A DNA stretch of 64,000 nucleotides from CAZLGM01 sp964623625 (GCA_964623625.1 CAZUUJ010000001.1:1-64000), one strand, 5' to 3'; numbered from the stretch's first letter, positions 26,613 through 35,977 are shown. Made by a program: numbers and translations. The notes: generated by a model not told the origin, from the letters alone.

Positions 26613-27236
26613 TTATATCTCCTGAGACATCATTTGAAAACCTAAACCCACCAAAATCAAAATTGACATTATTTGGATAACAGGGACAAATAGGCCCGCT
26701 TTTTCGCGGAGTATCTCTGAAATCCTGCCAACAAGTCCACCTATGAGCAGAATGGGAGAAACGGCCAATCCAAGGCCATAAACCAATCCGCAGGAAGCAC
26801 CGCTGATCACATCTGTTTTTGTCGCAGCAATGAGGAATATGGCAGCAAGGGATGGGCAAGGAACAAAGCCGGATGATAGTCCCAGGCTGAAAAGCGAGAC
26901 TCGTCTAATTTTCCGGCTGCAGCCGGTCACGCACGACACCTTTTCGATAAAGGGAATAGACAACCCGGCGGCAACCAAAAGAGTCCCAAAGACTATTTTT
27001 ACATAGGGCAGTTCCGCCTCGGAAAGCATTGTGCCGAAAAGAGCCGCCAGACCACCGAGCAGTGTATAGGCAACTGTTTTACCACCGGTAAAAGAGAAAG
27101 CGGAAACAACCCCATCACCGAAGCCATTACCTGTAATTATTAAGTAACTGCCGAGAACCGGCATACAGGAGAGGCTGCAGACAGTCATACCGTTAACCAT
27201 GCCAAGCAGGAATATGCCAAACAGTTCAGGCAGCAT
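26613..27236 (-). CDS. DsbD/SafE-like membrane protein with conserved cysteines
   Basis: 207 residues from ATG 27236, 11 nt inside the activase gene and with AAGGA upstream; earlier in-frame starts exist. About six transmembrane helices of the cytochrome-c-biogenesis/TauE-SafE type. Cysteines in MTVCSLSCMPVLGSYL, SCVTGC and GFVPCPSL suggest thiol-disulfide electron transfer across the membrane or metal handling. Embedded between the reductase genes and exbB, so it probably serves the same system. Confidence 0.8.
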   Translation of the reverse strand: MLPELFGIFLLGMVNGMTVCSLSCMPVLGSYLIITGNGFGDGVVSAFSFTGGKTVAYTLLGGLAALFGTMLSEAELPYVKIVFGTLLVAAGLSIPFIEKVSCVTGCSRKIRRVSLFSLGLSSGFVPCPSLAAIFLIAATKTDVISGASCGLVYGLGLAVSPILLIGGLVGRISEILREKAGLFVPVIQIMSILILVGLGFQMMSQEI

Positions 27237-28047
27237 GGGCTCTTTGTCCTTGGGTCTCATAGAAAGCATCTCCGGCAATGAGGGCTGCGCCAAGTGCTGT
27301 TGTTATCTGAGGGGCCTGCGGCACCTGGACATCGCACATCAGTTCATCCTCCATCGCCTGTACCAATCCCTTGTTCATTGCCGGACCACCATCAAAAAAT
27401 ACCATCCCTTCAAGCCCGCCACGCCTGGCCAGCCGCGCGACCCTTCTGGCAATAGAGTAATGGATACCGGCAATTATCTCACTTTTGCTGCTGCCATTGG
27501 CCAGCAATCCGATAATTTCCGATTCGGCAAAAACAGTGCAAGTTGAGTTAATCGTCAGCGGTATGGAATCATTTTCCAGGTGACATTTTCCCAGCTCATC
27601 CACTTCAATCTCCAGGTTTCTGGCAGTCATCTCAAGAAAACGTCCCGTACCAGCGGCGCACTTGTCATTCATAGCAAAATTGACAACATGCCCCTCCTGA
27701 TCCAGATGGATTACTTTTAAGTCCTGGCCGCCAATATTGATAATTGTCCGAATCGATCCCGTTTTTTCACCGATCTTCCTTGCGCCCGCCGCATTGGCGG
27801 TGATTTCACTGATCGACTCATCGGCATCTTTAAAAAGTTTCCTGCCATATCCGGTTGAAACGATATAGCCGATATTATTGTGGGATATTTTCTTTTGAAA
27901 AAGGAGCTCTTCAAATGCCTTGCTTGTGTTTTTATGAAAATGACTTCCTGTGGGTGCTGTTGTCTCTGCAAGTATCTCTTTATTATCATCAATAATAACA
28001 ATCTTAATGGAGGTTGAGCCAATATCTACGCCTGCAAAATATGTCAT
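27226..28047 (-). CDS. ATP-dependent activator of a CoA-dehydratase-type reductase
   Basis: 273 residues of the BadF/BadG/BcrA/BcrD ASKHA ATPase family. Motifs: GVDIGSTSIKIVIID (phosphate 1), NIGGQDLKVI, NDKCAAGTGRFLE and CTVFAESEIIGLL, whose two cysteines hold the [4Fe-4S] cluster shared by the homodimer, and FFDGGPAMNKGL (adenosine site). Such activases use ATP hydrolysis to push one low-potential electron into the partner. Overlaps the reductase by 4 nt. Confidence 0.93.
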   Translation of the reverse strand: MTYFAGVDIGSTSIKIVIIDDNKEILAETTAPTGSHFHKNTSKAFEELLFQKKISHNNIGYIVSTGYGRKLFKDADESISEITANAAGARKIGEKTGSIRTIINIGGQDLKVIHLDQEGHVVNFAMNDKCAAGTGRFLEMTARNLEIEVDELGKCHLENDSIPLTINSTCTVFAESEIIGLLANGSSKSEIIAGIHYSIARRVARLARRGGLEGMVFFDGGPAMNKGLVQAMEDELMCDVQVPQAPQITTALGAALIAGDAFYETQGQRAHAA

Positions 28048-29318
28048 GATGTTTTTCTTCTTCTGGTTTTGATAGATTCAATAAATGCCTCGATTCTGGT
28101 GGACAACTGGCCCTGGTCTTCGGGGCTGTAATCCGTTTCCACATAAAGCATGGGAATGGTGCTCTGGGCCAGTACATCACTGACACTTTTCCGTTCCATC
28201 TCATAGACCATACAACCGGAAAAGGCCTGATAAACAACTCCGTCTATATCGAACTCATTACTCATCTCAATGAGCTTACGTTTTCTATTTTCATTGGTGG
28301 AAAAGCAGGGACAGGTACAAGCCTTGAGATAACGATCAGCAATGGCCGGAATCATATCATAGAGATGCGGCTCATCGTAAACGACCATATCATACAGAAG
28401 ACGTGTTGATGAACAGACCTCATCGGCGACGATGACTGCTCCGGCCTCCTCAAGCATCAGCGGTACTTTGATGTTGGGAAAGATCGGAGGAGAACCTGTA
28501 AGCAGAATTCGAGGTGCCGACCGGTTACCTACTGAAATATTTTTTTGTTTTCTCTCTTTTAGTTCAGAGTGGAGTTTGTTGACACCATCAGCCCAGTGCT
28601 CAATATCATCTAGAAAATAGCTGTTGTTTACCAGCAGAGTATCAACTCCGGAAATAACCGGCGGCTTCTGCTTTCTTAAATTATATATTTGCCGAAACGC
28701 TTCAGAAGCGCGGCCAACGGTGTGTATTCCTTTTTTCACCGCAGTTGCGGTTATTTTTCTTTTGGTGACATTTTGAAGGAATGCGGCCAGCTTTTTTATC
28801 GATTCCTGCCAGTAATGCGTGGCCAGTTCACCATCCCGGGCTAGCGGCATTTCAAGCATGAACACCCGATACCCCATTTCGGAGATCATCTCGGCCGACT
28901 TTCGTTTCTGGTCACATGTGGAAGGAATAATTATCGCTTTGAGTTGCTTACTCAGTTCCAACCTGTTGGCATAAAGATAGCCTGTGGTTGCCTTGACCAA
29001 CGGGCATGATTTGGCAGGCATGAACTCACTGCCCACTTGGTCACAGCTGTTGGCACCGCAACAAAGTCGCCATGGCCTGGCACCAACAGCATAAATAAGC
29101 TCATCAGGCACCTGGACACACATGGTCCCGATCAGTGGCTGAGTGACTGTGGTCTGATCATGATTGGTGTAAAATCCTTTCAGAAAATCGTAGAAATAGT
29201 GCATGGATTCCGGGCTATCCGAAAAATCCTGCCCTATTTTCATAAGGATATTATTGGCCTCCATCGCTAAATGGAGGGTTGTCGTTTTTTTGATTTTGAT
29301 ATCTCTTTCACTAACCAT
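28044..29318 (-). CDS. Single-subunit 2-hydroxyacyl-CoA dehydratase family protein, double-cubane-cluster type
   Basis: 424 residues from ATG 29318 with AGAGGA upstream. Cysteine-rich HgdB/FldB-like fold: C67 (GTMCVQVPDELIYAVGARP), C86/C87/C92, C105 (AKSCPLVK), C135 (PSTCDQKRK), then ADEVCSSTR, ACTCPCFSTN and SGCMVYE. There is only one such gene, whereas true dehydratases have alpha and beta subunits. Together with the adjacent activase this fits the double-cubane-cluster proteins, which reduce small molecules with ATP. It overlaps the ferredoxin gene upstream by 8 nt. The substrate is unknown. Confidence 0.85.
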   Translation of the reverse strand: MVSERDIKIKKTTTLHLAMEANNILMKIGQDFSDSPESMHYFYDFLKGFYTNHDQTTVTQPLIGTMCVQVPDELIYAVGARPWRLCCGANSCDQVGSEFMPAKSCPLVKATTGYLYANRLELSKQLKAIIIPSTCDQKRKSAEMISEMGYRVFMLEMPLARDGELATHYWQESIKKLAAFLQNVTKRKITATAVKKGIHTVGRASEAFRQIYNLRKQKPPVISGVDTLLVNNSYFLDDIEHWADGVNKLHSELKERKQKNISVGNRSAPRILLTGSPPIFPNIKVPLMLEEAGAVIVADEVCSSTRLLYDMVVYDEPHLYDMIPAIADRYLKACTCPCFSTNENRKRKLIEMSNEFDIDGVVYQAFSGCMVYEMERKSVSDVLAQSTIPMLYVETDYSPEDQGQLSTRIEAFIESIKTRRRKTS

Positions 29319-30297
29319 TCTCATTCCTCTTCGACATCCGCCGGGAAAAACCGTTGCCGGTTGATTCATAGACCGGTAACCCTAAAACTTTTACTGTTAA
29401 GCATTGATCCTCAGGACAGGCCGCCACACACTTGAAACACATGATACAATCATCCTTAACGATGTTTTTGCTTTCAACATCATCGGCAATCCCTCTGATT
29501 CCAACATCACACACATGGTAGCAATTGCCGCACTTGGTGCATTTTTCCCCTTTCTTCGTCAACCGAAGCAGGGCACCTTTATAAAAAATGTAATGAAAGG
29601 CGCTCATGGGGCAGAAAAGGCAGAAAAATCTTTTCTTCACAAAGGAACCCACAAAAAATAGGCCGGTAATAGCCATACCCAGCGCAGTTAGAACCATCTT
29701 TGTTTTCGAACTGAAATCGATAGTAAGTTGAGAAAAATCACCGGCAAAAGTCGGCAGCAGTGTTCTGCCGGGGCAGATCATGCAAAAAGGTACGGAAAAA
29801 TCACTGTTGAGCTTGGGTAAACCAAACAGAGAATTGCTCATCCCCAAAGGAATAAGAATCAGAAGGGCTAAAAGGAAGTATTTGATGGTTTTCAACCTGT
29901 TAAATGATTTCTCCGAGTAGTTTGAGTATCGGATATTCAACTTTTTTCTCAGGTTGGTGATCCAGTCCTGTATGGTTCCAAGCGGGCATGCGTATCCGCA
30001 CCAGGCCTTATTGAACAATAGAAAGAACCCGATAAAGGTGAGAAGTCCTACTAAAAGGCCGATCCCTCTGCCTGTGAATAATTTGTTCAGCGGTATATGG
30101 GTCTGATGCTGAAACCCCATAAGGTAACAGGAGCCGCCCCTGAGATCGTCAAACACACAACCAAAGGTGGGCAGACGGTCACCGATATTGATTGCCAACA
30201 GACCTCCGTAGATCAAAAGAAGGAAAGCCGCAATCTGAAACCAGAAGCGAAATCGGTTGATGCTGGTATTGTTAAGCCACTGCCTTACATTATTCAT
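29311..30297 (-). CDS. NapH-like membrane ferredoxin in the reductase operon
   Basis: 328 residues. Four or five transmembrane helices, Cys motifs WCGYACPLGTIQDW, CMICPG and FCLFCP, and a C-terminal 2x[4Fe-4S] domain (CTKCGNCYHVC, CIMCFKCVAACP). Likely moves electrons between the quinone pool or periplasm and the cytoplasmic reductase/activase. The start overlaps the stop of the DUF4198-like gene and the end overlaps the reductase gene, so expression is coupled. Confidence 0.9.
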   Translation of the reverse strand: MNNVRQWLNNTSINRFRFWFQIAAFLLLIYGGLLAINIGDRLPTFGCVFDDLRGGSCYLMGFQHQTHIPLNKLFTGRGIGLLVGLLTFIGFFLLFNKAWCGYACPLGTIQDWITNLRKKLNIRYSNYSEKSFNRLKTIKYFLLALLILIPLGMSNSLFGLPKLNSDFSVPFCMICPGRTLLPTFAGDFSQLTIDFSSKTKMVLTALGMAITGLFFVGSFVKKRFFCLFCPMSAFHYIFYKGALLRLTKKGEKCTKCGNCYHVCDVGIRGIADDVESKNIVKDDCIMCFKCVAACPEDQCLTVKVLGLPVYESTGNGFSRRMSKRNENG

Positions 30298-31296
30298 CGA
30301 AACTGATATCCCGATAGTTTTTGGAACGGTTGGAGCGATAGAAAAAGATACCTACGCCACTTGCCGCCATGGTGATCACAGCGACCAATAAACCATAGGC
30401 AAGGGATGAATATTCTCTTGCAGCCGGGTAGTATCGCCAGGAAAATGTTGACAGCATCTTCACCCTGTTATAGGGCTCACCGTCAAACGTACCTGTCGAG
30501 TCGGTTTCGTGGGCAGCGGAAAATTTTAGCCTGCCGGGTTTTCTGCGCTTGAACAGCGACCAAGATGTCGGATAATAATCCCTGATCATCTGGAATGACG
30601 CTCTTCCTGCTTTATCGGTCGTTAATCGTTTGCGCCAGCCTTTGTCGGAGATAATCGTTACAGTTGCTCCTGCAGCCGGTTGTCCGTAGGAGAAAACCGA
30701 GAGGTTGATCGTATCTCCAGACATGACTGTTGAGTGGAAAGTCATAGCCCACAGATCATCGACAACAATCTCAAGCGGAACCTTATCAAGGCTTCCTGGC
30801 TGCAATCTTTTTTGATTGAACTTATGATCGTGTCCCCAGCCGCAGTTATGGTGAATGGTCAGCCATTTTGCCGTACGTAATACCAATATCTCTTGATCAA
30901 CAGCCTGATCGACAAGATACACGTTGTTGGCCCCATGAGCCGGACCGTCACCAAAGGAGTCTTGATTGTGACACTGACGGTATGGTCTTTTCTCCGGATG
31001 GGAATAATTTTAGATTCACCTTCCGGCAGCATGGTATAGGCTTTGGCTGTTGAAGCGATTTCACAGCTGTTGAGCCAATAGGTCCGTATCGGTTTAGGGC
31101 GATGTTCAGACTCATGACCGGAGTGACGGCCATGTCCTTTTTTCTTCCCTTTTCCTTGATGTTCTTTCCCGCTATGCCTGGCCGGTGACAATGAAAACCA
31201 GAGGTAGTCGTTGTCACCGTATATAGATGCCTGAGAGTATTCAGGTATCAGCAGGGTGCATGCAAGAAGTAAAAACAAAAGTGATTTTACCTTCAT
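30290..31296 (-). pseudogene. His-rich DUF4198-like membrane-anchored periplasmic protein, interrupted by a frameshift
   Basis: Two overlapping frames (31296 to about 30955, then to 30290) together read as one protein of about 335 residues. The first has a signal peptide and a His/Lys-rich region (GKEHQGKGKKKGHGRHSGH). The second continues with GDGPAHGANNVYLVD, HHNCGWGHDHK, a DUF4198-like domain (AAGATVTIISDKGW, TTDKAGRASFQ) and a C-terminal transmembrane helix. The switch needs a -1 shift near 30955-30965. The rest of both frames is intact, so it is a recent mutation, an assembly error or, less likely, programmed frameshifting. Metal binding is inferred from the His clusters. Confidence 0.7.
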
Positions 31297-31307
31297 TATT
31301 TTGCTTC

Positions 31308-33419
31308 CTAAAACTTATAGGTGAATCTGAGCATAATGGTTCTTGGAGCAGCCGGGGTATATTCCGTTGTCCCTCGAGTATCTTTGGTTGCCTCAACAGC
31401 GTAGCGATCATCGAAGAGGTTATCCACGTTCAGGCTGATATCATATTTATCGGTTTCATAGCCGACCATCAGGTTGGTGACAAATTCATATCCCTCATAC
31501 TTCTCGGTGTTGGCGTTATCCATGAAATAGGAACCCCAGGTATGCGACTGAATTTTGGCCTTGAAGCCGCTGGGGTGTTTGTAAGAAACAAACAGGGAAT
31601 ATTTGTGTTCGGGAACATACGGCAACCTGTTGCCGCTTCTGTCTATACTTCTTGCTGCCGGACCAAAACCGACATTCTCACTGAATTCATCAAAGGTATA
31701 ATCTGAATATGCATAAGAACCACCGATCTTTAAGCCCTTTACAAGAGTATATGAACCGGTGAGTTCAACACCCTGTTTTATGGTTTTTCCAGCATTGGCA
31801 TACGCAGTTCTGCCGCCATTAAGGACTTTGATAACTTCATTTTTCACAGGCGAGTAATAAACCGAAGCATCAAAGCTCCAGCTCTTACTTCTCCCTTTAA
31901 GACCCATCTCATAGCTCTGGGTTTCAACCATCTCAAGATCAGGATTATCATTGATTTCTCCTTCGCTTGGTGACTGGACGCCTGTGGAGGCACTGGCAAA
32001 TATGTTCAATCTTTCAGTCAACTGGTAGCTTGCGCCAATTCGAGGGCTGAATGATGTGTAGCTCTTGGTTACTTCATCATCACCAAAAGAATTGATGTAG
32101 TTTCCAGTGGCCCAGCTATACTGTGAAGTCCAATCACTGCTAATGTCAAAATCGATCACATCCAACCTGGCACCGATGTCAATTAGAGCCTTTGTAACAG
32201 GCCTGAAGGATTCCTGGACATAGAGACCGTAGAGCAGTGCTTTTCTGGTCTGGGTTTCCATATGGTCTCCTGCCCTGTCTGAGGTCACAGATATGATTCT
32301 ATTTCCTGCAGTCCTCAGGTCAGCATATTTGAAATAATCAGTCTCTTGGTTATCAAAACGGACTGTTAGGCCGGAACTCAAGGTGGCTGCTTCACCAAAG
32401 AGTTGATGCTTGTAATTAAGCTGAAGATCAGTGCCCATGATCCACGTCTTGGCGTCATTGATTCTGCCGGTTACCGGGTGGTGATGTTCCCAGTAGTTGA
32501 CATAGGCAAGTGGGATAAACTCAAGATTGCCGAATTCTTTAGTTATTTTCGAACTATAGAAAAAGGAATCTGAATAACGCCCTGAAAATTGCCAAGGGCC
32601 GTTTGTTTGATTAGCTTCACCTGTATTCAAATATTCATTGAACATTCTCTCGCTGAGGTCGCCCGGCAACTGCAGATCCGCCTTGGAGTAGCTGATGTTA
32701 TTTTCCCAAGTGGAGCCATCGTCTAAAACAACATAGGGTTTTACGGAAAATTGAAATGTTTTGAACTCGTTCCATCGTCTCCAGGAATTTGAGGTTTCCC
32801 GCCACGAGAAGCTGCCGTTGTAGTAGAGCTTACCACCAATATCATCTGAATAAGACATATGAGCATTATAGGTGTCAAACATGCCAACACCCAGTTTTAC
32901 GTATCCACCTGTACGTTCCAATGGATTCTTGGAGATGATGTTGATAACGCCTCCGGCAGCATTAGCCCCCCACAATGTCGAATTGGGTCCTTTGACAACC
33001 TCGATTCGCTCTATGAGTTGGGTATCGATCATATCCAGCCTGGTGAAACCATCGGGGTCGGTTACCGGAACCCCGTCTCTCAAAACCATGATCTCCCGAA
33101 CACCATATGGAGCTTTTAGGCCAGCCCCACGTATGACCAATCTAGAGTCGTACCCCTGATTGGTTGACTCAATCAGAACACCCGGCACATCGGTCAAGAC
33201 TTCCTTGATATTGAACATTTTGGTGTCTTTTATAGTGTCCTCTGAAATGACAGCGATACTGGCCGGTACTTCCGCTGTTTTTCTTTCAATGCGTGTCGCT
33301 GTTACGCTGATTTCATCAAGTTCTCCGCTGATTTTCTTCATTTCATCTTTGACATCTGCTGCGATTCCCGGACCTGCAATCATTAGACTCATGATGAAAA
33401 TTAAAGTTTGTTTTTTCAT
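31308..33419 (-). CDS. TonB-dependent outer-membrane receptor
   Basis: 703 residues from ATG 33419 with AGAGGAG upstream (the frame is open to 33485). Signal peptide about 1-20; TonB box-like EISVTATRIERK; plug domain with EVLTDVPGVLIEST and VIRGAGLKAPYGVREIMVLRDG; then NSTLWGANAAGGVINIISK and a 22-strand barrel ending in aromatic MLRFTYKF. First gene of the operon that also supplies TonB/ExbBD. The ligand is not deducible; the HEHHH-like cluster in a barrel loop (YWEHHHPVTG) may touch metal. Confidence 0.93.
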   Translation of the reverse strand: MKKQTLIFIMSLMIAGPGIAADVKDEMKKISGELDEISVTATRIERKTAEVPASIAVISEDTIKDTKMFNIKEVLTDVPGVLIESTNQGYDSRLVIRGAGLKAPYGVREIMVLRDGVPVTDPDGFTRLDMIDTQLIERIEVVKGPNSTLWGANAAGGVINIISKNPLERTGGYVKLGVGMFDTYNAHMSYSDDIGGKLYYNGSFSWRETSNSWRRWNEFKTFQFSVKPYVVLDDGSTWENNISYSKADLQLPGDLSERMFNEYLNTGEANQTNGPWQFSGRYSDSFFYSSKITKEFGNLEFIPLAYVNYWEHHHPVTGRINDAKTWIMGTDLQLNYKHQLFGEAATLSSGLTVRFDNQETDYFKYADLRTAGNRIISVTSDRAGDHMETQTRKALLYGLYVQESFRPVTKALIDIGARLDVIDFDISSDWTSQYSWATGNYINSFGDDEVTKSYTSFSPRIGASYQLTERLNIFASASTGVQSPSEGEINDNPDLEMVETQSYEMGLKGRSKSWSFDASVYYSPVKNEVIKVLNGGRTAYANAGKTIKQGVELTGSYTLVKGLKIGGSYAYSDYTFDEFSENVGFGPAARSIDRSGNRLPYVPEHKYSLFVSYKHPSGFKAKIQSHTWGSYFMDNANTEKYEGYEFVTNLMVGYETDKYDISLNVDNLFDDRYAVEATKDTRGTTEYTPAAPRTIMLRFTYKF

Positions 33420-33499
33420 TCCACTCCTCTTTACTCTCAATATTATTGGTGTAACAATGTGGTATTCGGCTATGATTAATAGCACAGGTTGAGCAAAAG

Positions 33500-33955
33500 G
33501 AGAGTGTGGTAAATTGTCGCACTTATTGATAAGAGGCAGGTGACAACACTGGAGAACCGGCTGATCTATCTATAGGGCCAGCTGGGTTGATGACATTAAA
33601 TTTGCTGCCCTAAGGGCTGAAGTGTGGTGTGCGTGGAAATGCTATACGGATGAGTAAAAATCGAGGTATAAATAAAAATAGTAACGCAAAGTGACTCGTT
33701 TATAATAATGCCTGGTCAGCACAATGAACTGTAGTAGTTATAATTTGATCTGACAGTCACCGGCTCAAAACGTGTATTTATTAGATCAAATCAGAACTAG
33801 TATAGGTTATCCAATCTGCCGTGAGGCAGAATTTTATTACCTCTCCTCAAAAAGGGATAATAAAATCCTGTTGTGTATTGAAATTAGTCCTTAACAGAGC
33901 TGTCATCGGAGAAACGAGTTGGCTTGTAGCGATTTACATCAAAAATTCTAATAAG
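33500..33955. other. Gene-free stretch upstream of the receptor
   Basis: No convincing gene. It contains small inverted repeats: TCTGCC/GGCAGA near 33818-33833 and ATTTTATTA/TAATAAAAT near 33832-33868. I looked for a cobalamin riboswitch, Fur box or NikR site ahead of the receptor and did not find one that I trust. Confidence 0.4.
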
Positions 33956-34084
33956 CTAACTCAATAATTTAAAAGGAAAATCAGGATCTATTACGTATGT
34001 CGACCATTTATCTTCATTTTCATTCATAAACAGCTCAGCTCTCTTCCGACAAATCATAGAAGGCGGTTTTCCATCTTTTCCCAT
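33956..34084 (-). CDS. Possible 42-residue protein or gene remnant
   Basis: ATG 34084 to TAG 33956, reading MGKDGKPPSMICRKRAELF and ending in DPDFPFKLLS. The composition is protein-like, but there is no ribosome-binding site and I do not recognise it. It lies downstream of the ypfJ-like gene on the same strand. Between the two, 34102-34114 (TCAAGGATTCAGG) resembles an M1 element end. Confidence 0.25.
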   Translation of the reverse strand: MGKDGKPPSMICRKRAELFMNENEDKWSTYVIDPDFPFKLLS

Positions 34085-34120
34085 CTACGAATTGAGGACG
34101 ATCAAGGATTCAGGGTATTG

Positions 34121-34978
34121 CTACAGGCTCCTAGCCTTAAAAGTATTGCACTGTTCAATATCGCCCGTTGTCAGGCCTCTTTTAAACCACCGGGCCCGTT
34201 GGGCTGATGTTCCATGAGTAAAGGAATCGGGAACGGCATATCCTCTTGATTTTTTCTGCAAACGATCATCACCGATCATGGAAGCTGCATTCAAGGCCTC
34301 TTCCACATCTCCCGGCTCAAGGATATTTCTCATTTTATTCGCACGGTTCGCCCACATTCCGGAAAAACAGTCGGCCTGCAACTCAAGCTTTACCATTAAC
34401 TTATTATACTCTTTTTGCTGCAATTGCTGCCGCATCTTCTGCATCTTATCCATCATACCGAACAGATTCTGAACATGATGGCCTACCTCATGGGCAATAA
34501 CGTACGCCTGGGCAAAGTCTCCCGGCGCATCCATCTTGTTCTTCAGGTCTCTATAAAAGCTAAGATCAATATACACCTTACTGTCGGCCGGACAATAAAA
34601 GGGACCCGTTGCCGATCCAGCCATACCACATGCCGACTGGACAGCGCCTGTAAAAAGAACCAGCTTGGGTTCCCGATATGTACCACCCATCCTCTTGAAC
34701 TGATCCTTCCAGACATCTTCGGTATCAGCCAACACAACCGAGACAAATTCGGCCAGTTGGTTCTCCTCAGCAGTCGGCTTGTATTCGGTCTGCTGCTCCT
34801 TCACAGTTCCACCCATCTGTCCGGTCGTCTGAAGAATGACCGACGGGTCAATACCAAAATACATACCAACGAGCACCAAAATGATCACCCCTATGCCACC
34901 ACCTTTGGCTCCCCGTGATACTCTAATCCCTCTTCTGTCTTCAATATTCGACGACCTACGGCCAGATTTCCAACGCAT
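34121..34978 (-). CDS. YpfJ-type neutral zinc metallopeptidase-like protein
   Basis: 285 residues. N-terminal basic segment, one transmembrane helix (about 27-45, GVIILVLVGMYFGI), then the zinc_peptidase domain with HEVGHHVQNLFG (HExxH) and ELQADCFSGMWANR. The family's substrate is unknown. Monocistronic. Confidence 0.9.
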   Translation of the reverse strand: MRWKSGRRSSNIEDRRGIRVSRGAKGGGIGVIILVLVGMYFGIDPSVILQTTGQMGGTVKEQQTEYKPTAEENQLAEFVSVVLADTEDVWKDQFKRMGGTYREPKLVLFTGAVQSACGMAGSATGPFYCPADSKVYIDLSFYRDLKNKMDAPGDFAQAYVIAHEVGHHVQNLFGMMDKMQKMRQQLQQKEYNKLMVKLELQADCFSGMWANRANKMRNILEPGDVEEALNAASMIGDDRLQKKSRGYAVPDSFTHGTSAQRARWFKRGLTTGDIEQCNTFKARSL

Positions 34979-35167
34979 TGCCAGCTCCTCTATTTCATAG
35001 AAATAACGACTTTATTTCATTATCTTACCCGTTCTCGAATAATAATCCAGAAACTCCCAAAAAATTTACTGTTCCTTTACGCAGCCTTTGCTCACCAGAT
35101 GACTATCCCAAAGGCCTAAAATCTCGCTTCTATAATTGAAAATAATTGTTCAGGTGCACCTGGGCAA

Positions 35168-35836
35168 TTATTTCATGTTTTTTATGAACTCATTGGACGA
35201 ATTAATCGCCTCATTCATCTTACCGATAAGAACCGATATCTCAGCTTTTAAGCCGGAAAATTCTTTCTGCAGGGAACCAATGGCCTGGGCATTCAGGTTA
35301 TGCTTAAGAAAAAGCACATTATCCCGGAAAATCCTCAACACCGGTTCCATGGATTTTTCTGCCCGATGCATTGAGGCCAGCATCTTTTTATAATGTCTCT
35401 TGGTTTTTCGGAGCTGGTCCTGAGACGATCTGCGCAACTCCCTGGACTGATACTGCGCAAGTTCCGTCTGCCACTCGTCAAAAAGCGCTTCGGCGACCGC
35501 TTCCACCTTGTCTATCCTGGCAGATACCGTATCAGCAGCCTCTTCGATATCTTCATATTCGCCATTTAACTTATCATAGGCTCTTTTCAGGTTGGTATCT
35601 TCCAACTTGACCACCGAATCAAACTGTTCAAGGGCCGATTTAAACTCTTCCTGGGCATCACTCTGAGAATCCCTTGCTTTTTTTACCCTGCTAACCAGGA
35701 TGTCCCGTTTATGAATACCCACCTTTTCCATACTGTCGTAATAGGTCTTGGCACAGCCGGAAAGAAGAACGTACGCGCAGAAAAGCAGAATGGTCCATAT
35801 GCCGAGAACTCGAAAACGGCCGTCGGATAACATCAT
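35168..35836 (-). CDS. DUF2959 lipoprotein, largely coiled coil
   Basis: 222 residues. Lipobox LLSGC near residue 28, then an almost entirely helical body with heptad-like patterns (SQSDAQEEFKSALEQFDSVV, ARIDKVEAVAEALFDEW), typical of DUF2959. Envelope-anchored; function unknown. Confidence 0.85.
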   Translation of the reverse strand: MMLSDGRFRVLGIWTILLFCAYVLLSGCAKTYYDSMEKVGIHKRDILVSRVKKARDSQSDAQEEFKSALEQFDSVVKLEDTNLKRAYDKLNGEYEDIEEAADTVSARIDKVEAVAEALFDEWQTELAQYQSRELRRSSQDQLRKTKRHYKKMLASMHRAEKSMEPVLRIFRDNVLFLKHNLNAQAIGSLQKEFSGLKAEISVLIGKMNEAINSSNEFIKNMK

Positions 35837-35906
35837 GGATTCCTCCCTAAAATGAAACGTTGAATGAAACCAAAAAGAAGTGACAAACAGTTGATGGACT
35901 TTTATA

Positions 35907-35977
35907 GTACCCCCGAATCCTTGAGCATTCTTAAGTAAAGATGTAGTGCTGGCGGATGCTCAAGGATTCGGGGGTAC
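35907..35977. repeat. 22-bp perfect palindrome enclosing a fragment of the hairpin element
   Basis: Arms 35907-35928 (GTACCCCCGAATCCTTGAGC...) and 35956-35977 are perfect inverted copies. On the minus strand the 27-nt loop begins CCGCCAGCACTACATCTTTA, matching the conserved left flank of the variable-arm hairpin elements. Probably an internally deleted relative. Confidence 0.75.

Noticed and set aside
33420..33660. Possible cobalamin riboswitch ahead of the TonB-dependent receptor
   Set aside because: An ACCTGCC string is present, but the conserved B12-box pattern and helices are not.
34102..34114. TCAAGGATTCAGG next to the ypfJ-like gene, resembling an M1 right end
   Set aside because: No matching left end or target duplication (expected GTATT) found upstream.
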